Source: Syntrophobacterales bacterium (GTDB taxonomy: Bacteria; Desulfobacterota; Syntrophorhabdia; Syntrophorhabdales; WCHB1-27). Taken from it: a stretch of DNA of 9,511 nt. The stretch covers positions 1-9,511 of the forward strand of contig JADGQN010000161.1 in the NCBI GenBank assembly GCA_017881765.1. The letters are read 5' to 3'. This document shows, piece after piece, positions 1 through 6,481 of this stretch. Below the pieces are notes generated by a model, which did no database searches, was not told where the DNA came from, and worked only from the letters and a program-made list of their open reading frames with translations. Position 1 is the stretch's first letter. Each line of letters begins with the position of its first letter. The position numbers and the translations under genes are program-made.

Positions 1-2
1 GG

Positions 3-62
3 CGCGCCGAGGCCTGGGCTACGCAGGCGTACCTGGAGGTACGTCGAGTAAGAACAGGCTGA
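3..62 (+). CDS. Possible C-terminal end of an upstream gene
   Basis: One reading frame is open from the window edge to a TGA at 60-62 and encodes 19 residues ending in EVRRVRTG. Its first dozen codons mostly end in G or C, as in the neighbouring genes, and it stops 52 bases before the ferredoxin start on the same strand. Too little is present to name a family. By analogy with the right block, a flavoprotein would be a sensible upstream partner for the ferredoxin, but nothing in these few codons shows that. The frame may also be open by chance. Confidence 0.25.
   Translation, partial: RAEAWATQAYLEVRRVRTG
28..43. repeat. Short perfect inverted repeat upstream of ferredoxin
   Basis: CGTACC and GGTACG form six-base arms around a four-base spacer (TGGA). 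It may be a small hairpin at the end of the upstream gene or a protein-binding site. It overlaps the possible C-terminal codons of that gene, so it may have no function. Confidence 0.25.
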
Positions 63-114
63 AGGGCAACGAAGGTATACGCTTGAAGACGAATTGCCAT
101 AGGGAGGAGGGGAT

Positions 115-321
115 ATGCCGCCTGTGATAGATCTGAAGAAGTGTAAAGGCTGTGGCACCTGCGATGCTCACTGCCCCGTGGACGTGATTCTGTTCGACCG
201 GGAGACAAAGATCCCGACGGTCAAATATCCGGACGAGTGCTGGCACTGCGGCTCCTGCCGGCTCGACTGCCCGGTCACGGCAATTACGATCAAATTCGGG
301 CCGGAAATGCTGTACGTATAG
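115..321 (+). CDS. Small two-[4Fe-4S] ferredoxin (AprB-like)
   Basis: This 68-residue cytoplasmic protein carries two CxxCxxCxxxCP cluster motifs: C10, C13, C16, C20 and C42, C45, C48, C52. Each motif should supply ligands for one [4Fe-4S] cluster. The second motif is preceded by PDE and begins CWHC, which recalls the second cluster of AprB, the iron-sulfur subunit of adenylylsulfate reductase, although the long C-terminal tail of AprB is absent. A very strong ribosome-binding site (AGGGAGGAGGGG, 101-112) fixes the ATG at 115. Its stop codon is 10 bases before the regulator gene, so the two are probably co-transcribed. It is a near twin of the ferredoxin at 7111-7338, with the same start (MPPVI) and identical cysteine spacing. 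The likely role is electron transfer to or from a flavoprotein encoded to the left of the window; the partner is inferred. Confidence 0.9.
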   Translation: MPPVIDLKKCKGCGTCDAHCPVDVILFDRETKIPTVKYPDECWHCGSCRLDCPVTAITIKFGPEMLYV

Positions 322-331
322 GGAGAGTCGG

Positions 332-1123
332 GTGAGCAACGGGCGGGAATCAGGCGGAGTTTCTGACATGCAAACAATGGGCAATGCCTCTACACTCTTT
401 CGCCCCATCAAGCTGAGAAGGGCCTTCGACGAGATCTCAGGGGAGATCAAGCGTCTCATCTTTAAAGGCATCCTGAAACCGGGCGACAGGCTGCCATCTG
501 AATCAGAACTGGCAAGTCATTTTGGCGTGGGCCGGCAAACCATCCGAGAGGCGCTGCGTCTGCTTGAGCTCTCAGGCTTCATCAGCATGCAAAAAGGAGG
601 GGCCGGCGGCCCGCTCGTCGTTGACACCATCTTAAATACGATCAGCAACTCGTTCCTGGATGCCTTCCAGATGGGCCGCATTACGATTGATGAATTGACC
701 TCCGCACGCCTCGCGATTGAAAAAATGGTGCTGGAGAGCCTCTTCGCACATAGTCCGGACGAAGCGGATATACGAGCACTCCGGGAGAATGTGTCACAAG
801 CCAGGAAAAAAGTAGATGCGGGCGTACAAGCGTACGAAGAGAACACACAGTTCCATAAGCTGTTGGCAAGGGCCTCCGGGAACCACCTGTTTCTTATTCT
901 GATGGAGTCTATCATGACCGTGGTCGCTCATTTTCGTAGCATCCTGGGGGTAAACCTGGAGCTTTCAGTCAGGACTATTGCGGCACATGAGCAGATCATT
1001 GACGCTGTGACAGCAGGCAATCGCAAAAAAGCGCTCGCTGTTCTCGAAGCGCATCTCACGGAAATCGGCGAACGTTTCAAGGAGCTTGACGGCCTACTTA
1101 AACGGGAACATGAAGCTGGATGA
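332..1123 (+). CDS. GntR-family transcriptional regulator, FadR/FCD subfamily
   Basis: The 263-residue protein has an N-terminal winged helix-turn-helix (about residues 30-98, with the typical LKPGDRLPSESELA and GRQTIREALRLLE segments). An all-helical FCD ligand-binding domain follows (about 120-255). FCD domains often bind a metal and a small carboxylate; candidate ligands are N171 (usually Asp), H175, H219 and H241. The protein should be a cytoplasmic dimer that releases or binds DNA in response to an organic acid. The GTG start at 332 follows GGGAGAG at 321-327. An ATG at 368, preceded by GGCGGAG, is an equally plausible start and would remove 12 residues that are not part of the DNA-binding domain. 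It sits 10 bases after the ferredoxin and directly before the TRAP transporter genes, which are its likely targets. No convincing operator was identified. Confidence 0.93.
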   Translation: MSNGRESGGVSDMQTMGNASTLFRPIKLRRAFDEISGEIKRLIFKGILKPGDRLPSESELASHFGVGRQTIREALRLLELSGFISMQKGGAGGPLVVDTILNTISNSFLDAFQMGRITIDELTSARLAIEKMVLESLFAHSPDEADIRALRENVSQARKKVDAGVQAYEENTQFHKLLARASGNHLFLILMESIMTVVAHFRSILGVNLELSVRTIAAHEQIIDAVTAGNRKKALAVLEAHLTEIGERFKELDGLLKREHEAG

Positions 1124-1131
1124 ACAGCGCC

Positions 1132-1237
1132 GTGTTATGTGTTGAGTGTTATGTGTTGAGTGTTATGTGTTATGTGATGAGAGTTAAGTGGCGAGTGTCG
1201 AATATTCGAACGTAACACGTAACACTCGACACGCGAT
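1132..1237. repeat. Self-complementary heptamer repeat array
   Basis: Ten consecutive 7-base units run from 1132 to 1201. The first six alternate GTGTTAT and GTGTTGA with one break, and the last four drift (GTGATGA, GAGTTAA, GTGGCGA, GTGTCGA). The array then crosses a perfect 12-base palindrome (TCGAATATTCGA, 1198-1209) and continues as four units of the opposite sense (ACGTAAC twice, ACTCGAC, ACGCGAT; 1210-1237). Transcribed in either direction it could fold into a long imperfect hairpin. It fills most of the gap between the regulator stop and the binding-protein gene, so it could act as a terminator or attenuator, a regulator target, or a neutral repeat. The function is not known to me. Confidence 0.85.
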
Positions 1238-1264
1238 ACCGTTGCATTCTTAAATAAGTGTACG

Positions 1265-1272
1265 AAGGGGGA
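1265..1272 (+). promoter_or_regulatory. Ribosome-binding site fixing the start at 1279
   Basis: AAGGGGGA lies six bases before ATG 1279. An in-frame GTG at 1258 lies upstream of this site and would add seven residues before the signal peptide, so ATG 1279 is preferred. Confidence 0.8.
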
Positions 1273-1278
1273 CGGGTT

Positions 1279-2256
1279 ATGAAATGCACAAAGGGCATTC
1301 TTGGTTTGGCTGGCATATTTATGTTCCTCACGGTGATCTCTCCCGTTCCAACGCAGGCAGGGGAATTGATCTCGTTCATCACGCCACCGGCCGGCGGCGG
1401 TGCTTACATCACAGGCGCAGGCATCGTGACCGTCACCAACAAGTATCTGACGGACATGAAGCTCGTACATGAAGCCTCGTCAGGGACCATGGATATCGTA
1501 AGGCGCATGATGCAGAAGGAGGCAGAAAAAAAGGATGCCTTCGGCATTTTCGGCAGCGTTGACGCCTGGAGGGCATATAGAGGCGAGGGGGAATACACGG
1601 GCAAACCCTTCACCGGCCTCAGAGCGGTTGTTTTTAATATGGGGACGGATCTTTACTTCGTCGTTCCCGGCAATTCTCCCATAAAGTCCTACGCGGACGC
1701 CAAAGGAAAGCGGATTGCTATGGGCGGTCCGGGCAGCACCGTGGCCAACACTGCGCACTTCCTGCTTGAGCAGCACGGGGTGCAGAAAAAGGACTTCAAA
1801 CCCTACTACTTTACCTATAAAGAAACCGTCGAAGGTTTTCAGGACGGGAGCCTCGACGGTGGGTTCCTGGCAGGCGGGTTTCCTATCGCTTCTTATAGCG
1901 AGCTTGCCGCACGGAATAGCATAAGAATCGTTCCGGTAGACGAGAAAATGTTGAAAAAGATCACCGCTGAACATGCTTACTACTACGCCACGGTCGTTAA
2001 GACCGGTTCTTACAAGGGCCTGGAGCACGACACCCCGATTCTCGGATTTGCGACCGCGGTCTGGACGCACGCCGGAGTGAGCAACGATACCGTCTACAAA
2101 ATCCTGAAGAATCTGTTCGACCACAGGCAGGACTATTATCAGATTCACACTGCGGCTAAAGACATGACGCCCGAGGTTGCTACCAAGGGCATCACGGTTC
2201 CCTTTCACCCCGGGGCTGAGAAGTATCTCAAAGAGCAGGGGTGGTTCAAAAAATAA
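1279..2256 (+). CDS. TAXI-type TRAP transporter solute-binding protein (copy 1)
   Basis: This 325-residue exported protein captures a solute in the periplasm and hands it to the TRAP permease encoded downstream. A signal peptide is clear: basic start (MKCTK), hydrophobic stretch to about residue 21, and likely cleavage after TQA at 27. The mature part shows TAXI-family features: TPPAGGGAYITGAG near the start, the GGPGSTVAN segment mid-protein, DGSLDGGF, and the C-terminal pattern of AAKDMTPE, VPFHPGAEKY and a KEQG end. The length is normal for the family. It is followed after 16 bases by a paralogue, and both precede a single permease. TAXI proteins commonly bind small organic acids or amino acids; the ligand here cannot be read from the sequence. 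FadR-type control by the upstream regulator is plausible from position alone. Confidence 0.93.
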   Translation: MKCTKGILGLAGIFMFLTVISPVPTQAGELISFITPPAGGGAYITGAGIVTVTNKYLTDMKLVHEASSGTMDIVRRMMQKEAEKKDAFGIFGSVDAWRAYRGEGEYTGKPFTGLRAVVFNMGTDLYFVVPGNSPIKSYADAKGKRIAMGGPGSTVANTAHFLLEQHGVQKKDFKPYYFTYKETVEGFQDGSLDGGFLAGGFPIASYSELAARNSIRIVPVDEKMLKKITAEHAYYYATVVKTGSYKGLEHDTPILGFATAVWTHAGVSNDTVYKILKNLFDHRQDYYQIHTAAKDMTPEVATKGITVPFHPGAEKYLKEQGWFKK

Positions 2257-2265
2257 GGGAGGAGG
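2257..2265 (+). promoter_or_regulatory. Ribosome-binding site fixing the start at 2273
   Basis: GGGAGGAGG begins immediately after the stop codon of the first binding-protein gene and sits seven bases before ATG 2273. It rules out a longer in-frame reading from 2177 that would overlap the preceding gene and bury the signal peptide. Confidence 0.85.
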
Positions 2266-2272
2266 CGCTGCT

Positions 2273-3253
2273 ATGAAATGGCTCAATAGTGCGGTTACCG
2301 TTATGATCGTCGGCGCCCTGGCGGGATATTTGGCGCCAACACCCGCGAGAGCGGCAGCTGAGCTGACTCCGTTCTATACCCCGCCCGCCGGTGGCACGGC
2401 CTATATGCTCGGAGCAGGAATGGTCAGCGTTACAAACAGGTATATGCCTGACGCTCGCCTGGTCCATGAAGCAGCGACCGGTACGATGGACATGGTCAGG
2501 CGCATGATGCAGCGGGAGGCCGCAAAGAAACCGTGCCTTGCCGCATTTGGGAGCCCTGACGCCTGGAAAGCATTCAAGGGGGAGGGGGAATATGCCGGCA
2601 AGCCCTTTACCAGCTTGCGCGCCATTGTCTTTTTCAACGCCTCGGACCAGTATTTTATTACCCTTATGAACTCCGGTATTAAATCTTTTGCGGATGCGAA
2701 GGGGAAGCGCCTCGGCGTGGGAGGCCCGGGCAGCACGGTCGCCAACAGCGCCCTTCTTTTTCTGGAAGCCCACGGTGTTGCCAAGAAGGATTTCAAACCC
2801 TATTATTACAATTATAAAGAGGCAATCGAGGGCATCCAGGACGGAAGCCTCGATGGCGGTTTCGTCGGTGGAGGGTATCCTGTGGCTGCGTACACGGAGC
2901 TAGCCGTGAGACACCCCGCACGTATTGTCCCGGTGGATGAAAAGGTGCTGGCGAAGGTGGTCGCCGAGCATCCCTACTATTACGGGACCGTAGTCAAAGC
3001 CAATTCATATAAAGGCCTCGACAAGGACACGCTCATATACGGATTTGCCAGTGCCGTTTGGACTTACGCGGACGTCCCTACCGAGTACGTTTACAACTTC
3101 CTGAAAACCATGTTTGACCACAAAGCCGACTATTACGCCATTCACTCCTCGGCAAAGGACCTATCGCTCGAGAACGCCCTGAAGGGCATTCCGGTGCCTT
3201 TGCATCTCGGCGCGGAGAAGTATTATAAGGAAGTGGGCGTCATAAAAAAATAA
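2273..3253 (+). CDS. TAXI-type TRAP transporter solute-binding protein (copy 2)
   Basis: This 326-residue protein is a tandem paralogue of the preceding gene. A hand alignment of the mature parts is ungapped over 297 residues with about 192 identities (roughly 65%). It has its own signal peptide (MKWLN, hydrophobic stretch, cleavage near ARA at 25-27). The family landmarks are conserved: YTPPAGGTAYMLGAG, GGPGSTVAN, DGSLDGGF, SAKDLSLENALKG and LHLGAEKYYKE. The least conserved stretches are two: the segment just before FGSPDAW (KKPCLAA here, KKDAFGI in copy 1), and the strand after VVF (copy 1 has NMGTDLYFVVPGN, this copy FNASDQYFITLMN). Both could line the ligand cleft. It lies 18 bases before the permease gene, in the same operon. 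Two binding proteins with one permease suggest two related ligands or different affinities, which is an inference. Confidence 0.93.
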   Translation: MKWLNSAVTVMIVGALAGYLAPTPARAAAELTPFYTPPAGGTAYMLGAGMVSVTNRYMPDARLVHEAATGTMDMVRRMMQREAAKKPCLAAFGSPDAWKAFKGEGEYAGKPFTSLRAIVFFNASDQYFITLMNSGIKSFADAKGKRLGVGGPGSTVANSALLFLEAHGVAKKDFKPYYYNYKEAIEGIQDGSLDGGFVGGGYPVAAYTELAVRHPARIVPVDEKVLAKVVAEHPYYYGTVVKANSYKGLDKDTLIYGFASAVWTYADVPTEYVYNFLKTMFDHKADYYAIHSSAKDLSLENALKGIPVPLHLGAEKYYKEVGVIKK

Positions 3254-3271
3254 CCATATACAGGAGAAGCA

Positions 3272-5218
3272 ATGAGTGATCCAATAGAAATAGGTGTAGC
3301 TCCGAAACAGGCGAAGCCCTGGACAAACCGCCGCTATCTTATTTTCGTAATTGCGGTTGCCATGGCCCTGTTTCATATGTGGACAGCGGGAATTCGCCCT
3401 ATGCCGGGCGTTCAGCAGCGCTCCATCCACCTTGCGTTCGCGCTGGCGCTTATCTTTCTGATGTTCCCATTCAAACCAAGAGAGGACGAATCGCAGGAAG
3501 CGAAGGTATCCGATGAATTTCGCCCCCTCGTCGTGTTAGACATACTGCTTGTGCTCCTCTCTTTCGGCCTTGGCCTCTACGTCTTTATCGAATGGGAGGC
3601 GCTGAGCTTCAGGACCGGCATGCCAAATCTGCTCGACACTATCTGCAGTACGGTCGGGGTACTTCTGGTCCTGGAGGCGACAAGGCGGACCATTGGCTGG
3701 TCGATCGTCATCATGGCGCTCGTAGGGTTCGCCTATCTGGCCTTTGGCACGTACCTTCCCTCATATATTGCGCACACCGGGTTCACCTTTGAACAGGTCG
3801 TTAACTTCATGTTCTTCAGCACGGAGGGGATCCTGGGACTGCCGCTCGGCGTTTCTTCGACGGTTATCATCGTATTCATCATCTTTGGCGCATTTCTTTT
3901 GATATCCGGTGCCGGCAATTTTTTCATAGACATGGGCCTCTCGCTCTTCGGGAAGTACCGCGGCGGCCCGGCTAAAGCCGCTGTGGTGACGAGCTGCGGT
4001 TTTGGCATGATGACCGGGAGCCAGGTGGCCAATGTGACCGCCGTCGGCGTGCTCACGATCCCTTTAATGAAACGGGTCGGATACCGGCCCATCGTGGCGG
4101 CATCCGTTGAAGCCCTTGCCTCAACAGGCGGTATGCTCGTGCCTCCCGTCATGGGCGCAACGGCCTTCATCATTCCGGAGATGATCGGCGGGACTTACTG
4201 GGACGTATGCAAGGCCGCACTTATTCCCGGTCTCCTTTTCTATGTCTCCGTCTATATGATCGTGGAATTGCAAGCCGCCAAGTACGGCCTCGTGGGCCTT
4301 CCCAAGTCTGAGCTTCCCAGCATGCGTCACGCCCTCGCCAGCCGGGGCTACATGCTCCTCCCCATTTTTGTTCTTATCTATTGCGTGGCTTGGATGGGCA
4401 TCTCCACCCAAAAGGCCGGTTTCTTTGCGATCGTCACCTGTATTGCCGCCAGCTGGTTGCGCCGCGAAACGAGAATGACCACCAAAAAAACCGTAAACGC
4501 ATTGGAGCGGGGCGCAAAAGGAGCCCTCATCGTGGCTGCCTGCTGCGCATCCGCCGGCCTTATTACCGGCACCATCAGCATGACCGGACTGGGCATGCGT
4601 TTTTCCGATATCCTCGTTCAGGTGTCTGGCGGCAGCATGTTCGTTCTACTCTTTCTCACCATGATCGCTTCTCTTATCCTCGGGCTACCTCTTCCGCCGG
4701 TCACCTGTTACTTGATCCTGGCCGTTTTGGCTGCTCCTGCACTGGTCAAAGCAGGTGTACTTCCGATGGCAGCACATCTCTTCTGCTTCTTCTTTGGCGC
4801 GCTCGGAAATATCAGCCCGCCTGTGGCGCCTACATCTTTTGCCGCTGCGGGAATCGCGGAAACAGACCCTGTTAAAACAACCAATCTGACCTTTCTTTAC
4901 TCGCTGCCATCCTTTCTGGTGCCGTACCTTTACATTTATTCCCCCCAGCTCCTGCTGATGGGTTCGCCCGCTTCACTGATTGCGCCGATCCTTTCCGCGT
5001 TTATCGGACTTGCCTGTATGGCCATCATGTTCCACGGCTATCTATTCCGTACCCTGAGCTGGACAGAGCGGACGCTTTACATGATAGCGGGCTTCTTCCT
5101 CGTTTACCCGCACTGGGCAACCGATGCTATCGGCTATGTGCTTATCGGCGTCTTGACTCTGTGGCAATGGCCCGCGATAAAGGCGAACAGGGCCAAGAAA
5201 AGGGCGGCCGCAGCATGA
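3272..5218 (+). CDS. Fused TRAP transporter permease (DctQ-DctM fusion, TAXI type)
   Basis: This 648-residue inner-membrane protein combines the small and large TRAP permease subunits, as is usual for TAXI systems. About residues 22-165 hold the four-helix DctQ-like part. The DctM-like part follows, with hallmark segments GSQVANVTAVGVLTIPLMKR (249-268), STGGMLVPPVMGATAFIIPE (284-303), LGLPLPPVTCYLILAVLAAP (470-489) and GALGNISPPVAPTSFAAAG (509-527). The paired PP motifs and helix-breaking glycines are typical of the ion- and substrate-binding half-helices. Further hydrophobic segments follow to about 633, then a basic tail. It imports a solute using a sodium or proton gradient after delivery by a binding protein. 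AGGAGA before ATG 3272 supports the start. The length is normal and no frameshift is seen. Confidence 0.95.
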   Translation: MSDPIEIGVAPKQAKPWTNRRYLIFVIAVAMALFHMWTAGIRPMPGVQQRSIHLAFALALIFLMFPFKPREDESQEAKVSDEFRPLVVLDILLVLLSFGLGLYVFIEWEALSFRTGMPNLLDTICSTVGVLLVLEATRRTIGWSIVIMALVGFAYLAFGTYLPSYIAHTGFTFEQVVNFMFFSTEGILGLPLGVSSTVIIVFIIFGAFLLISGAGNFFIDMGLSLFGKYRGGPAKAAVVTSCGFGMMTGSQVANVTAVGVLTIPLMKRVGYRPIVAASVEALASTGGMLVPPVMGATAFIIPEMIGGTYWDVCKAALIPGLLFYVSVYMIVELQAAKYGLVGLPKSELPSMRHALASRGYMLLPIFVLIYCVAWMGISTQKAGFFAIVTCIAASWLRRETRMTTKKTVNALERGAKGALIVAACCASAGLITGTISMTGLGMRFSDILVQVSGGSMFVLLFLTMIASLILGLPLPPVTCYLILAVLAAPALVKAGVLPMAAHLFCFFFGALGNISPPVAPTSFAAAGIAETDPVKTTNLTFLYSLPSFLVPYLYIYSPQLLLMGSPASLIAPILSAFIGLACMAIMFHGYLFRTLSWTERTLYMIAGFFLVYPHWATDAIGYVLIGVLTLWQWPAIKANRAKKRAAAA

Positions 5219-5228
5219 AACAACGAAC

Positions 5229-5336
5229 CGGTCTATCTAGTCTATCTAGTCGACTTGTCTTTCTACTCTGACAGATGAGACCAAAGAAACCAGATGGACT
5301 AAATGGACTAAATAGACCAGGGGACCAGATAGACCG
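5229..5336. repeat. Self-complementary 9-base repeat array, copy 1
   Basis: The left arm holds GTCTATCTA at 5231-5239 and 5240-5248, then a degenerate GTCGACTTG. The right arm holds opposite-sense units: AGATGGACT, AAATGGACT, AAATAGACC, an eight-base AGGGGACC, and AGATAGACC (5292-5335). The outer ends CGGTCTATCT (5229-5238) and AGATAGACCG (5327-5336) are perfect 10-base complements. It occupies nearly all of the gap between the permease and the amidohydrolase, ending just before the latter's ribosome-binding site. A transcript could form a long imperfect hairpin here, which might separate expression of the amidohydrolase from the transporter operon. Confidence 0.85.
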
Positions 5337-5356
5337 AATACCAGAGGGGGCATACT

Positions 5357-6358
5357 ATGACAATGATCGATGTGCACAATCACCTATATCCGAAACCGTG
5401 GATGGACTTTCTCGAGGGCAGAGCGGGCTCCCCTACCATGCGGCGCACAGGCCCGACCAACTTTGTTTTTTCTCATGAAGGCATGCGGCTCGCCACGGTA
5501 TCCAAGCCGGGCCACTACGAGTGGGAACCGCGTATCAAGGACATGGACGAATACGGCATCGATATCCAGATGGTGAGCCTGACAACCCCCGGCGTAGAGC
5601 TGTTTCCCAAGGCCGATGGCATTACCTGGGCAAAAAAAGTGAACGACTATCTGGCTGAAGGGTGCCGGAAATATAAAGGCCGCTTTTATGCGCTGGCCAC
5701 ACTGCCTTACCAGGACGTCAAAGCCTCCCTTAAAGAACTGGAGCGGTGCCACAAAGAACTTGGAGTGAAGGGCATCACGATCTTCTCCAACCTGGCGGGC
5801 AAACCCATCTACTTGAAAGAGTTCTTGCCGATCTATGAGGCGGCTGAAAGCCTCGATCTGCCCTTCTTTGTGCACCCTGCCCCGCCCCTGACAACGGACG
5901 CAATGAAGAAAGCCCGCATGCCACTGCCGCTCTATGGATTCATTCTTGACACCACCATGGCGGTCACCGGCCTCATCTTTGAAGGGATCGTCGAGCGCTT
6001 CCCGAAGCTGAAGATCATCCATGCCCACCTTGGTGGCGTATTTCCGTATATGGTCGGGAGGATCGATGACTGCTTTTACACGTACCAGAAGGATTTTGGC
6101 TATTCCCTCTCTCAACCGCCTTCCGCGTACTACAAAAAGAACGTGTGGGTAGACACGATCTCATTTCATCTGCCTTCGATGAAATGCTGCCTCGAATACA
6201 TGGGCGTGAACCGCCTCCTTATCGGGACCGACTACGCACACCCGATCGGCGGACCGGAAAGGGTTGCCAAGTTCGTCAAGGCGCTGAAGTTGCCCAAAGA
6301 GGATAACGAAAAGATTTTCTGGAAGAACGCAGCGAAGCTGTTCAAACTGAAAGTGTGA
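5357..6358 (+). CDS. Metal-dependent amidohydrolase, ACMSD-like decarboxylase/hydrolase
   Basis: This 333-residue cytoplasmic protein belongs to the amidohydrolase-2 group, a TIM barrel that includes ACMSD, gamma-resorcylate decarboxylase and related enzymes acting on aromatic or ring-cleavage acids. Visible metal and catalytic positions are H7 and H9 (DVHNH), H173 (FFVHPAP), H224 in IIHAHLGG, and D292 in IGTDYAHP. Their order and spacing match those of ACMSD, which is of the same length. This suggests non-oxidative decarboxylation or C-C/C-N hydrolysis of a carboxylate, but the substrate cannot be assigned. ATG 5357 is preceded by GAGGGGG at 5344-5350; an ATG two codons later is less well placed. 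The gene lies after the TRAP transporter on the same strand, separated by a repeat array, with a related array behind it. A role in processing the imported compound is inferred. Confidence 0.88.
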   Translation: MTMIDVHNHLYPKPWMDFLEGRAGSPTMRRTGPTNFVFSHEGMRLATVSKPGHYEWEPRIKDMDEYGIDIQMVSLTTPGVELFPKADGITWAKKVNDYLAEGCRKYKGRFYALATLPYQDVKASLKELERCHKELGVKGITIFSNLAGKPIYLKEFLPIYEAAESLDLPFFVHPAPPLTTDAMKKARMPLPLYGFILDTTMAVTGLIFEGIVERFPKLKIIHAHLGGVFPYMVGRIDDCFYTYQKDFGYSLSQPPSAYYKKNVWVDTISFHLPSMKCCLEYMGVNRLLIGTDYAHPIGGPERVAKFVKALKLPKEDNEKIFWKNAAKLFKLKV

Positions 6359-6364
6359 GAACGG

Positions 6365-6478
6365 GTCTATCTGGTCTATTTAGTCTATTTGGTCTATCGG
6401 TCTGTTTAGTCGTTTAGTCTTTTGGTCTATCTCGTCCGAGACTAGAGAGACCAGACGACCAAATAGACGAGACGGACC
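6365..6478. repeat. Self-complementary 9-base repeat array, copy 2, between convergent genes
   Basis: The left arm is a run of 9-base units, some shortened to eight: GTCTATCTG, GTCTATTTA, GTCTATTTG, GTCTATCG, GTCTGTTTA, GTCGTTTA, GTCTTTTG, GTCTATCTC (6365-6433). The right arm (about 6438-6478) is their complement. GTCTATTTGGTC at 6383-6394 is perfectly complementary to GACCAAATAGAC at 6457-6468, and GGTCTATCT (6424-6432) pairs with AGAGAGACC (6444-6452) with one mismatch. It shares its unit with the array at 5229-5336. It fills the space between two convergent genes, so it could act as a terminator for both strands, although no clear T-tract follows either arm. Confidence 0.85.
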
Positions 6479-6481
6479 GCT

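Noticed and set aside
71..85. GTATAC palindrome as a GntR/FadR operator
   Set aside because: The common FadR-type operator has three bases between GT and AC; this has two, with no second copy before the transporter genes.
1132..1237. CRISPR array
   Set aside because: Units are 7 bases with no spacers, and the second half is inverted, unlike CRISPR repeats.
1226..1256. Possible promoter for the transporter operon (TCGACA near 1226, TTAAAT near 1250)
   Set aside because: The -10-like box lacks the key second-position A, the spacing is 18, and the -35-like part is simply a unit of the repeat arm.
1480..2286. Long - strand open frame across the first binding-protein gene
   Set aside because: It is an antisense shadow of a well-supported gene; the sequence has no domain-like pattern and no ribosome-binding site was found.
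5384..6115. Long open frame on the - strand inside the amidohydrolase gene
   Set aside because: It is antisense to a gene with clear family motifs and resembles no protein family.
5229..6478. Transposon with terminal inverted repeats around the amidohydrolase
   Set aside because: There is no transposase, and each array is inverted within itself rather than forming one inverted pair with clean ends; no target-site duplication was seen.
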